Origin: Acidobacteriota bacterium | GTDB lineage: Bacteria > Acidobacteriota > Vicinamibacteria > Vicinamibacterales > Vicinamibacteraceae | Reading direction: 5' to 3' | DNA length: 10,381 nucleotides | Assembly: GCA_013695405.1 (NCBI GenBank) | Contig: JACDAO010000342.1 | Coordinates: 1 to 10,381, forward strand | Shown: positions 1 to 5,943 of the stretch, piece after piece | Layout of the letters: every line of letters starts with the position of its first letter | Position numbering within the stretch: position 1 is the first letter of the stretch | Made by a program: the position numbers and the translations under genes | The notes under the pieces: generated by a model | The model's input: the letters and a program-made list of their open reading frames with translations, nothing else | Database searches by the model: none | Told to the model about the DNA's origin: nothing

Positions 1-152
1 GGCGCCGCCGGCAGTCAGCGAGTCGCGCAGCTCCCCCGCCCGGCTCCCGAGGTCGTGCCGCGACAAGGCTTCTTCGAGCAGTCGACCTGCATCGCCAGGT
101 GGTGCGGCTGGATCCGCGGCGCGCCAAGACCGGCCGTGGGTGTGGGTTCGGT
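1..152. other. Left-edge segment downstream of the DUF1579 gene, no gene assigned
   Basis: No complete gene can be supported here. One minus-strand frame is open from about position 140 to the window edge and reads like a protein helix (it contains LLEEALSRHDLGSRAGELRD). It has no ATG or GTG start in frame after the DUF1579 stop codon, and the only in-frame TTG is deep inside it. It may be the beginning of a neighbouring gene that continues to the left with an unusual or mis-sequenced start, or it may be chance. No hairpin followed by a T-run is visible after the DUF1579 stop codon. Confidence 0.2.
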
Positions 153-689
153 CTACGTCGTCTTCGTCGCCTTTCCTTCGAACGTCGGGGTCCACGTCTT
201 GCCGTCGGTCGACATCTCGCACTTGAACGTCATCGTCGAGCCGCCGGCACCGAACTCCAGCGTGCAGCGGTCGCGCCACGTCGCGGTGCCCATCGTCGAC
301 GTCCCGGTCGCGGTCCACGTATCGCCCTTCGCGATCATGGTCCCCGAGGCCATCATCCCAAGGCTGTCGAACGAATTGAAGGTGTAGACTTTTTTCGCCG
401 CATCGTAGCCATACATTTCGATGCCCTTCATCTCCCCCATCGGCGACTTGCCTTGGTAGCTCCGCTGGACGAAGAAATTGCCCGGCGTCCATTCGATGCG
501 ATCCGCGCCAGTCAGCTTGCCGCCAGGCCCCATCGGTCCAGGTTTCATCACGCCTTCAAACGTCCAGTTGCCGATGAACACGCCCAGCCGCTGATGCTCC
601 GGGCCAGGCTTGGGCATCTCCTGCGTCCGCGCGAATACGACGCCGGCACACATCGACGCGACAGCCACGACCACTAAGACACGCCTCAT
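153..689 (-). CDS. Secreted DUF1579 family protein
   Basis: A 178-residue protein of unknown biochemical role. The start has a basic N-terminus followed by a hydrophobic stretch (VLVVVAVASMCAGVVFA), which is a typical Sec signal peptide with probable cleavage near residue 20, so export is likely. The mature part opens with GPEHQRLGVFIGNWTFEG, matching the 'L..F.G.W..EG' opening of DUF1579 proteins, small exported beta-rich proteins that are lipocalin/calycin-like in general character. The body alternates short strands rich in G, T, W and F (for example DRIEWTPGNFFVQRSY and KVYTFNSFDSLGMM), and its length is normal for the family. The ATG at 687-689 is supported by an AGGGAG ribosome-binding site about 7 bases upstream on the minus strand. 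The gene diverges from the dioxygenase across a spacer carrying a tandem repeat. No substrate can be inferred. Confidence 0.88.
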   Translation of the reverse strand: MRRVLVVVAVASMCAGVVFARTQEMPKPGPEHQRLGVFIGNWTFEGVMKPGPMGPGGKLTGADRIEWTPGNFFVQRSYQGKSPMGEMKGIEMYGYDAAKKVYTFNSFDSLGMMASGTMIAKGDTWTATGTSTMGTATWRDRCTLEFGAGGSTMTFKCEMSTDGKTWTPTFEGKATKTT

Positions 690-708
690 GATCTGCTCCC
701 TTCACTGG

Positions 709-738
709 TGTTCCGCCGGACGTTGTTCCGCCGGACGT
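709..738. repeat. Perfect 15-bp tandem duplication with palindromic core, operator-like
   Basis: The unit TGTTCCGCCGGACGT occurs twice with no gap (709-723 and 724-738). Each copy contains TCCG-C-CGGA, a 9-bp imperfect palindrome, so the array shows two dyad centres exactly 15 bp apart. It lies about 20 bp upstream of the DUF1579 start codon on the minus strand, just beyond its ribosome-binding site and next to a -10-like hexamer at 743-748. A repressor site or a 5'-UTR element is an inference; simple local slippage duplication is the alternative. Confidence 0.6.
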
Positions 739-742
739 GCAG

Positions 743-748
743 ATTATG
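743..748 (-). promoter_or_regulatory. Possible -10 element for the DUF1579 gene
   Basis: On the minus strand the hexamer is CATAAT, one mismatch from the sigma-70 consensus TATAAT. It sits in an otherwise very GC-rich spacer. The expected transcription start would fall at about 736, inside the tandem repeat. No convincing -35 hexamer is present: TTCGCA at 768-773 would give a 19-bp spacer. Sigma consensus use in this organism is assumed. Confidence 0.3.
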
Positions 749-979
749 TGCCGCGAGCGCTGCGGAATGCGAATGTGAAGGCCGGCCCTGGCCGACGACC
801 AGCGGGTTCCTGATTGCGCCCGCGTGGAGACGCGCCATATGCTGCGCGTGGGTCGGTTCCTCTTCGCCCAACGATCGTCCACGTTGGGACGCGGCAAGCC
901 GCGACCCTCAGCCAGGCGCTCGGCGCATTGCGGACACGCGGACCGCACGCATCGTCGGCCTGCACCGCCAGGAGCACTC

Positions 980-1645
980 ATGCGAACCATGGATCGTCAC
1001 ACCTCACGTCGGCACCTCCTGCGGGTCGGCGGATTGGCCCTGAGCGCCTGGTATGTCCCTGGTGCGTTCGCGCAGGCGCTGATCGAGACCCCGCGGCAGA
1101 CTGAGGGGCCGTTCTATCCTGATCATCTTCCGCTGGATCGAGACAACGACTTGATCGTGGTCGGCCAGAGCACGACGCCAGCGGTAGGCGAGGTGACGCA
1201 CCTGTCTGGACGTGTCCTCTCCCGTGCTGGCGCCCCGCTCCGCGGCGTGACGGTCGAGATCTGGCAGGTGGACAGTCGCGGCGTGTACTTGCACTCGGCA
1301 AGCGGCAACACGCAGGCCGGGCGAGATCCGAACTTTCAGGGTTTTGGTCAGTTCGAGACAGGTAGCAGCGGCGAGTATCGATTCAGAACCATCAAGCCGG
1401 TGGCCTATCCCGGCCGAACGCCGCACATTCACGTGCAGGTGAAACGCGGCGGCCGCGAATTGCTCACCACACAGTGCTATGTGAAAGGTGACCCGCGGAA
1501 CGCGCGCGATGGTGTGCTCAGGCGCATCGCTGACGAACGAGCGCGCGAGTCCGTCCTGGTGGACTTCGTCCCGGTCCCTGGCGATCCCACAGGTGCATTG
1601 CGGGCGACATTCGATGTCGTGCTCGGTGTCATACCCGCCGAGTAG
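980..1645 (+). CDS. Exported intradiol ring-cleavage dioxygenase (protocatechuate/catechol dioxygenase-like)
   Basis: A 221-residue member of the non-heme Fe(III) intradiol dioxygenases, which split catecholic rings between the two hydroxyls to give cis,cis-muconate-type diacids. All four expected iron ligands are visible: Y103 (SRGVYLH), Y143 (KPVAYPG), and H149 and H151 (TPHIHVQV). The flanking segments DPNFQGFGQF and GEYRFRTIKP closely resemble the protocatechuate 3,4-dioxygenase beta chain. The N-terminus has a twin arginine in SRRHLLRVGG followed by a hydrophobic stretch and AFAQA, so Tat export is likely, as in several stand-alone members of this family. The ATG at 980 was chosen because AGGAG lies 5 bases upstream. 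An in-frame GTG at 824 would add 52 residues that look non-coding and would bury the signal peptide. No alpha subunit or beta-ketoadipate genes are nearby, so the substrate is unknown. Confidence 0.9.
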   Translation: MRTMDRHTSRRHLLRVGGLALSAWYVPGAFAQALIETPRQTEGPFYPDHLPLDRDNDLIVVGQSTTPAVGEVTHLSGRVLSRAGAPLRGVTVEIWQVDSRGVYLHSASGNTQAGRDPNFQGFGQFETGSSGEYRFRTIKPVAYPGRTPHIHVQVKRGGRELLTTQCYVKGDPRNARDGVLRRIADERARESVLVDFVPVPGDPTGALRATFDVVLGVIPAE

Positions 1646-1873
1646 GGCCACCAGCAGAACAACACGACGTCGCGTGGCCGGCTGCCGTGCACGCCGTTGC
1701 GACATTACGCGCTTGCGAGGGTCTTTGACCATTGCATCAAGGATGAAGCGGTCGCCGGCGGCGCCGTCAGCTTCGCGTTGTCCGTCAATGCGCTGACTGG
1801 TACCACCGGCTCTGCAGGAGACCCGGAGCATTCAGGTGCCGCGCCGCGTTCGCGCCGCTCGCATCATCCGCCG

Positions 1874-1903
1874 TTGCGAGCCCGGCGCATCCGCGGCTAT
1901 TAT
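1874..1903 (+). promoter_or_regulatory. Predicted sigma-70-type promoter for the M16 gene pair
   Basis: TTGCGA at 1874-1879 (4 of 6 to TTGACA) and TATTAT at 1898-1903 (5 of 6 to TATAAT) are separated by 18 bp. TATTAT is a rare AT-rich patch in this GC-rich spacer. Transcription would start near 1910 and leave a leader of about 110 nt carrying two hairpins. The call is by eye against the standard consensus. Confidence 0.4.
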
Positions 1904-1937
1904 CTGGCGACGCACCGCGCGGCTCTTCCTCCCGGAT

Positions 1938-1961
1938 GCCGCCCCCTCGTTCGGGGCAGGC
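1938..1961 (+). other. Leader hairpin with one bulge
   Basis: GCCGCCCC (1938-1945) pairs with GGGGC-A-GGC (1953-1961), giving 8 base pairs with a single bulged A at 1958 and a 7-nt loop. It is downstream of the predicted promoter and so would be in the 5' UTR. No T-run follows, so it is not a typical terminator. Confidence 0.35.
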
Positions 1962-1988
1962 GGATGCGTGTCCCGTTGACCGGCCATC

Positions 1989-2004
1989 CGCGGCCAGGGC
2001 CGCG
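1989..2004 (+). other. Hairpin just upstream of the M16 ribosome-binding site
   Basis: CGCGGC (1989-1994) and GCCGCG (1999-2004) form a 6-bp GC-only stem with loop CAGG. It ends 3 bases before the GGAG ribosome-binding site at 2008-2011 and could influence ribosome access or mRNA stability. In sequence of this GC content such stems also arise by chance. Confidence 0.35.
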
Positions 2005-2019
2005 CCTGGAGAATAGCGC

Positions 2020-3372
2020 ATGACGACTGCCCTCGTACGCGCGACGGTGCCCTGCATTGTCGCCTGCCTGCTCACACCGACGCTGCACGCCCAGACCCGG
2101 AAGGTCGAGTTCAGCGACACGCGGCTCGCCAATGGCTTGCGCGTGATCATCGCCGAGGACCACAGCGCACCGGTGTTCTCGATCGCGGTGAACTATTTCG
2201 TCGGCTCGCGCGACGAGCGCAAGGGCCGCACGGGCTTTGCGCACCTGTTCGAGCACATGATGTTCAAGGGGTCGGAAAACATCGGCACCGGCGAACACTT
2301 CTACCTGGTGTTCACCAACGGCGGCGACATGAACGGCACCACGAACAAGGATCGGACGCTCTACTTCGAGCGCCTGCCGAGCAACCAGCTGGAACTCGGG
2401 TTGTACCTCGAAGCCGATCGCATGCGCTCGCTCGCGATCACCCCGGCCAACCTCGACAACCAGCGCAACGCCGTGCAGGAGGAGCGTCGACTGGCCATCG
2501 ACAACCAGCCGTATGGCAAGACCTTCGAGGCGGTCGACGAACTCGCGTACGGCAACTTCTCCAATGCGCACTCGGTGATCGGATCGATGGAGGACCTGTC
2601 GGCCGCGACCGTGGACGACGTCGCGGCGTTCTTCAAAACCTACTACGCCCCCAACAACGCCGTGCTCGCCATCGTTGGCGACGTGGATACGAAGCACGCC
2701 TTGGCGCGCATCCGGCATCACTTCGAGTCCATTCAGCAACAGCCCACGCCACCGCGACCCGACCTCGCCGAGGCGCCGCCGCAGGCCGAGCGCCGCAGCA
2801 CGATCGACGATGCGCTGGCGCGCCTGCCGCGGGTGGACCTGGCGTGGCGGACCCCGCCGAGCCTCACTCCGGATCACGACGCGCTCACCGTGCTGGCCAA
2901 CGTGCTGTCGTCGGGTCGCAGCTCGCGCTTCTTCGAGGCCATTGTCAGGCAGGCGCAGCTTGCCTCGAACGTGTTCGCGTTCGCTGGCGACTCGCGCGGT
3001 CCCGGGTTGTTCCGAGTGATCGGAACGGCGGTCCCTGGCAGGCAGGTCGCCGACCTCGAGGCCGCCATTCATACCGAGATCGAACGCATCAAGGGCGGAC
3101 CGATCGAGACGTGGGAGCTCGAGAAGGCCCGCAACAGTGCACGCCGCAGCGTGGTGCAGCAACTCGGCAGCTCGCTGCAGCGCGCCATCCTGCTGTCGCA
3201 GTTCGCGCTGCTCAATGACGATCCCGGCCTGATCAACACCCGCGCCGAGCGCCTTGCCGCCGTGACCGCCGAGGACGTGCGCCGCGTCGCGCGCCAGTAT
3301 CTCTCGGCCGAGAACCGCACCGTCGTCATCACCCAGCCACAGGCGGCCGGGCCCGTGAAGGGAGCGCAGTGA
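2020..3372 (+). CDS. M16 family zinc peptidase, catalytic subunit, exported
   Basis: A 450-residue M16B (pitrilysin/processing-peptidase-like) protein. A signal peptide is visible (residues 1 to about 24, ending LTPTLHAQ), so the enzyme probably acts in the periplasm. The inverted zinc motif is intact: H75-L-F-E78-H79, with the third ligand in VQEERR (E154, 75 residues after H79). The opening TRLANGLRVIIAEDHSAPV is the classic first strand of the M16 fold. The C-terminal half has the second M16 domain (LSSGRSSRFFEAIVRQ) but lacks the tyrosine of a full R/Y substrate-binding motif, so it probably needs the partner encoded next. Family knowledge: M16B enzymes work as two-chain clamshells, one chain bearing zinc and the other the R/Y pair, and degrade or trim peptides. 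Start ATG 2020 has GGAG 8 bases upstream. The stop overlaps the next start in TGATG, suggesting translational coupling. Confidence 0.93.
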   Translation: MTTALVRATVPCIVACLLTPTLHAQTRKVEFSDTRLANGLRVIIAEDHSAPVFSIAVNYFVGSRDERKGRTGFAHLFEHMMFKGSENIGTGEHFYLVFTNGGDMNGTTNKDRTLYFERLPSNQLELGLYLEADRMRSLAITPANLDNQRNAVQEERRLAIDNQPYGKTFEAVDELAYGNFSNAHSVIGSMEDLSAATVDDVAAFFKTYYAPNNAVLAIVGDVDTKHALARIRHHFESIQQQPTPPRPDLAEAPPQAERRSTIDDALARLPRVDLAWRTPPSLTPDHDALTVLANVLSSGRSSRFFEAIVRQAQLASNVFAFAGDSRGPGLFRVIGTAVPGRQVADLEAAIHTEIERIKGGPIETWELEKARNSARRSVVQQLGSSLQRAILLSQFALLNDDPGLINTRAERLAAVTAEDVRRVARQYLSAENRTVVITQPQAAGPVKGAQ

Positions 3373-4873
3373 TGCCACACCGACATCCCCTTCTCGTCGT
3401 GGGGCTCGGCGCACTCGCTGCGGGCACCGTGCTCACCGCTGCCACGCACGAATCACTACAGCAGCCGCCCGCAGGCCAGCCGCCGCCGTCAATACAGGGC
3501 GCCGAACTCAAGGGCCGTGCGCCGGTCTCGGACGACGTGCTGCAGGTGGAGCTTCCCCGCGCCCGCGAGGCGGACCTGGCCAACGGGCTGCACCTGATCG
3601 TGCTGGAGGACCGTCGTGTGCCGGTCGTCTCGATCCAGATGCAGATCGAGGGCGCCGGCGGCTACTACGACCCCGCGGACGCCCCGGCCTTGCTGCGGCC
3701 ACGGCAACGATGCTGCGCGAAGGCACGACCAGCCGCTCCTCGCGGGAGATTGCCGAGAGCCTCGAGACCGTGGCCTCGTTCGTGAACGTGGGGGCCGGCG
3801 CGGCATCGCCGTCGGTGTCGGCATTCGGCTCGACGCTGACCGAACACGTCGACCGCACGCTGGACATCATGGCCGACATGCTGCTGCGGCCGACGTTCCC
3901 CGAGGAAGAACTGAACCGCTGGAAGACGCAGCAGCGGGCGATGCTGGTGCAGCAGCGGGCCAACGCCGGCCTGCTCGCGATGGAGCGCTTCGGCAGGGTG
4001 ATGTACGGAGAGCACCCGGCGAGCAGGGTGCTGCCGACCGTCGCGTCGGTCGACGCCATGTCGCGGTCGCGGCTCGCCACGTTTCACGCCGAGTCCTACA
4101 CGCCCGACTTCACGGTCGTGGCCATCGCGGGCGACATGTCCTTCGAGGAGGCGACGCGGCGCGTCGAGGCGGCGTTCGGCACATGGAAGAAGAGCGGACG
4201 CACGCGTCCGGCCGTGAGCGATCCTCCGCTCCCCAGCGCGAGGGCAGTCGCGTTCGTGGACCGACCGAACTCCGTGCAAACCAACCTCATGGTCGGTGTG
4301 CCTGGCATCTCGCGCACAAATCCCGAGTACGACACCTTCGACGTGCTGAACAAGATCATCGGTGGCGGGCCGACCGGCCGGCTGTTCATGAACCTGCGGG
4401 AGGCGAAAGGCTACACGTACGGCGCGTACAGCGTGTTCAACGCCACGCGGCATCGCGGTGCGTGGCACGCGTCGACCGAGGTGCGCAGCGAGGTGACCGA
4501 GCCTGCGCTGAAGGAGCTGCTCGCGGAGGTGGAGCGACTGCGCACCGATCTCGTTCCCGACAAGGAGTTCGCGGAGGCGCGGCGGTCGATCGTGGCGAGC
4601 TTCGCACTGTCGCTCGAGAATCCGGAACAGCTGCTCGGCCTGTACGTGACGAGGCACGTGTACGGGCTGCCGGCCGACTACTTCGACCGGCGTCCGGAGC
4701 GGATCATGGCGGTCACGCGCGAGCAGGTGCAGGCACTCGCGCGGAAGTACCTCGATCCGTCACGGCTCCAGATCGTCGCGGTGGGTACGGGGTCTGCCGT
4801 CGGCAAGACACTCGGGCAGTTCGGTCCGGTGACGAGCTACGACGTCGACGGCAAGGTGATCGACGGAAAGTGA
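3372..4873 (+). pseudogene. M16 family peptidase, non-catalytic partner subunit, split by a one-base frameshift
   Basis: Translation starts at ATG 3372 (GTG 3369 is also possible), overlapping the preceding stop. It gives a signal peptide (LLVVGLGALAAGTVLTAATH) and the M16 opening strand EADLANGLHLIVLEDRRVPVV. Near 3681-3686 the frame is lost. The continuation lies in the frame ending at 4873, where the bases just before ATG 3710 read PGLAAATATMLREGT, exactly what the family has at this spot. One missing base (likely a C or G in GCCCCGG) explains it; restored length is about 500 residues. At the position of HxxEH the chain has AAATAT, so it binds no zinc. Downstream GRLFMNLREAKGYTYGAYS supplies the arginine and tyrosine of the R/Y motif. 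It should pair with the upstream zinc subunit. The break could be a true mutation or an assembly error. The site is not a recognisable slippery heptamer. Reading from ATG 3710 alone would lack the first core strands. Confidence 0.85.
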
Positions 4874-4923
4874 GCGCCGCGTTCGGACCGCCCGTGCTCT
4901 CCGAGATGCTGTCGCGCCAGCGC

Positions 4924-5020
4924 GCATTGCAGAGCGCTCGAGCGCTGCCGATTGCAAGAGCAACCAGCATCGGCCGGGGGCGCCGCGCGCATATGACGCG
5001 GGCAAGCTTCCTTGCAATGC
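4924..5020 (+). ncRNA. Candidate structured RNA, multibranched, hand-folded
   Basis: An 8-bp closing stem, GCATTGCA (4924-4931) with TGCAATGC (5013-5020), encloses three hairpins. The first is the perfect palindrome AGCGCTCGAGCGCT (4933-4946). The second directly abuts it: GCCGAT (4947-4952) pairs with ATCGGC (4969-4974), with an inner TGC/GCA stem and AAGA loop. The third is CCGCG (4983-4987) with CGCGG (4997-5001). A competing hairpin GCAAG-CTTC-CTTGC (5002-5015) would break the closing stem, so two alternative folds are possible. It lies 50 bp after the M16 partner and ends 33 bp before a small membrane ORF, so it could be that ORF's leader, an intergenic mRNA element, or a chance GC-rich fold. 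The layout does not match a named riboswitch that I know. Confidence 0.3.
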
Positions 5021-5053
5021 ACGGACCGGTGCTGGTCTTTCCGACGAGCCGCT

Positions 5054-5191
5054 ATGTCGACAACTCTGGTGGTGGTCCTGATGGTGGTGGCGTGCGGGCT
5101 GTGCCTGGCCTTCGTCGGTGTCGGGTTGTTGGTGGCTGCCTTGAAGGACACCCCGCGAGTCGAGCGACATGGGCAGCGGGCCCATGAGTAG
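5054..5191 (+). CDS. Possible small single-helix membrane protein (45 residues)
   Basis: ATG 5054 to TAG 5191 encodes a short protein with a hydrophobic segment at about residues 5-30 (LVVVLMVVACGLCLAFVGVG and LLVAAL) followed by a charged tail (KDTPRVERHGQRAHE). This is a clear single transmembrane helix with a polar C-terminus. No strong ribosome-binding site is visible (only CGAG about 7 bases upstream). It follows the M16 pair on the same strand and ends inside a strong hairpin, with a terminator-like hairpin just after. I do not recognise a family. The hydrophobic stretch is encoded largely by repeated GTG/GGT-rich codons (ctggtggtggtcctgatggt), so a chance open frame in a low-complexity tract is the alternative. 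Confidence 0.35.
   Translation: MSTTLVVVLMVVACGLCLAFVGVGLLVAALKDTPRVERHGQRAHE
5168..5186 (+). other. Strong inverted repeat at the end of the small ORF
   Basis: CATGGGC (5168-5174) and GCCCATG (5180-5186) form a perfect 7-bp stem with a 5-nt loop (AGCGG), overlapping the last codons of the 45-residue ORF. No T-run follows immediately, so alone it is more likely a stability element or the first part of a bipartite terminator with the hairpin at 5195. Confidence 0.45.
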
Positions 5192-5194
5192 CGA

Positions 5195-5215
5195 GCAACC
5201 GTGAGGTTGTTGTTC
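5195..5215 (+). terminator. Probable intrinsic terminator ending the M16/small-ORF transcript
   Basis: GCAACC (5195-5200) pairs with GGTTGT (5205-5210, last pair G-U) around a GTGA loop, which is a stable GNRA-type tetraloop. The stem is followed directly by TGTTCC, a short T-rich tract in a GC-rich context. The position after the last plus-strand ORF and before the convergent carbonic anhydrase gene suits a terminator. The stem is short and the T-tract is imperfect. Confidence 0.45.
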
Positions 5216-5263
5216 CAGTCGAAAGCATTGACGCCGTGTGCACCCCCTCGCCCGACGGAGGGA

Positions 5264-5294
5264 CAAATGCGCGTATGCGCGGCCGGTACCCGGC
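5264..5294 (-). terminator. Possible terminator after the carbonic anhydrase gene
   Basis: On the minus strand, directly after the stop codon, come GCCGG-GTA-CCGGC (5282-5294) and then GCGC-ATAC-GCGC (5269-5280), followed by ATTTG. Two tandem GC-rich hairpins with a short T-tract at the intended 3' end of the SulP/carbonic anhydrase transcript are compatible with termination. The first hairpin has only a 3-nt loop and the second only 4 bp. Confidence 0.35.
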
Positions 5295-5295
5295 T

Positions 5296-5943
5296 CTACT
5301 GACCCACTCCCCGTCGGTCAGCCTCGAGGTACGCCCGGACTTTCTCGTTGCCGTCCACTTGCATGACCTGTTCTTTCAACAAACCGTCGTGCATGTCGTA
5401 CACGACGCCGTGCAGCATCGGACGCCGCCCCTTTCGCCAGGCGTTCTGGACGACCGGCGTTCGTGACAGGTTGTAGACCTGTCGCAACACGTTCAGCTGT
5501 ACCACCCGCTCGAAACGTTCGCCCTCATTGTCAAGGGCCAGGAGTTCGCCCTGGTGTCGTCTGACGATATCGCGTATGCCCGCCAGCCAGTGATCAACGA
5601 GGCCGTACGACTGATCGCCCATCGCCGCGTGCACGCCACCGCACTGATAGTGCCCGCAGACCACCACATGCTCCACATCCAGAACCTCCACGGCGTACTG
5701 CAGCACGGACATCACGTTGAGGTCGGCCGGGAAGACCTGGTTGGCGATATTCCGGTGCACGAACATCTCGCCCGGGAGCACGCCGGTGAGCGTCTCGATC
5801 GGGACCCGGCTGTCGGCGCAGCCGATGAACAGGAAGTGAGGCTCCTGTCTGGCAGCATGCCGTTTGAAGAAGTCGGGATCGTCTCGGGTGATTTGTTCGA
5901 CCAGAGCACGATTGTTCTGGAAGAGGCGGCGCAGGTTTTCCAT
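5296..5943 (-). CDS. can: Beta-class carbonic anhydrase
   Basis: A 215-residue cytoplasmic enzyme that interconverts CO2 and bicarbonate with a catalytic zinc. Zinc ligands and the catalytic dyad are all present: C42, D44 and R46 in IGCADSRVP, and H98 and C101 in CGHYQCGG. The segment EMFVHRNIANQV and the N-terminal DPDFFKR are characteristic of the Can-type beta enzymes of bacteria, and length is normal. The ATG at 5941-5943 follows immediately on the SulP stop codon (TAGATG, no gap). No strong ribosome-binding site precedes it, so expression probably depends on coupling to SulP translation. The neighbour is a SulP transporter of the type repeatedly found next to or fused with carbonic anhydrases. 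Together they would import bicarbonate or a related anion and balance it with CO2. The symbol is by similarity to the E. coli enzyme. Confidence 0.96.
   Translation of the reverse strand: MENLRRLFQNNRALVEQITRDDPDFFKRHAARQEPHFLFIGCADSRVPIETLTGVLPGEMFVHRNIANQVFPADLNVMSVLQYAVEVLDVEHVVVCGHYQCGGVHAAMGDQSYGLVDHWLAGIRDIVRRHQGELLALDNEGERFERVVQLNVLRQVYNLSRTPVVQNAWRKGRRPMLHGVVYDMHDGLLKEQVMQVDGNEKVRAYLEADRRGVGQ

Larger units (their letters stand above)
1646..2019. other. Intergenic leader region before the M16 gene pair
   Basis: 374 bp without a supported gene. Overlapping open frames on both strands are arginine- and proline-rich and lack homology that I recognise. The region contains a weak inverted repeat immediately after the dioxygenase stop codon (GGCCAC at 1646-1651, GTGGCC at 1674-1679, 22-nt loop, no T-run), a promoter-like pair at 1874-1903, and two hairpins at 1938-1961 and 1989-2004, listed separately. 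Confidence 0.5.

Noticed and set aside
1..140. Minus-strand open frame at the left edge containing LLEEALSRHDL as the start of another gene
   Set aside because: It reads like protein, but no acceptable start codon or ribosome-binding site is found in frame; more sequence to the left is needed to decide.
824..979. 52-residue N-terminal extension of the dioxygenase from GTG 824
   Set aside because: The ATG at 980 has a good AGGAG site and begins a proper twin-arginine signal peptide; the extension looks like translated spacer.
1646..1679. Inverted repeat directly after the dioxygenase stop codon as a terminator
   Set aside because: Only 6 bp with a 22-nt loop and no T-tract; not convincing.
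1697..2023. Plus-strand frame ending across the M16 start codon
   Set aside because: Arginine/proline-rich composition, no ribosome-binding site and no recognisable homology; it spans the predicted promoter and leader hairpins.
1900..3414. 504-codon open frame on the minus strand, antisense to the catalytic M16 gene
   Set aside because: It mirrors the codon structure of a well-supported zinc peptidase gene; its product is arginine/valine-rich with no recognisable domain. Long antisense frames are expected in high-GC genes.
3681..3712. Programmed ribosomal frameshifting in the second M16 gene
   Set aside because: The junction (GCCCCGG) is not a standard slippery heptamer and no stimulatory element is evident just downstream; a base deletion is simpler.
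3616..5187. 523-codon plus-strand open frame overlapping the M16 partner and the following spacer
   Set aside because: Its product is dominated by R, A and G and lacks any fold signature, while the overlapping frame has clear M16 motifs. It is a GC-driven shadow.
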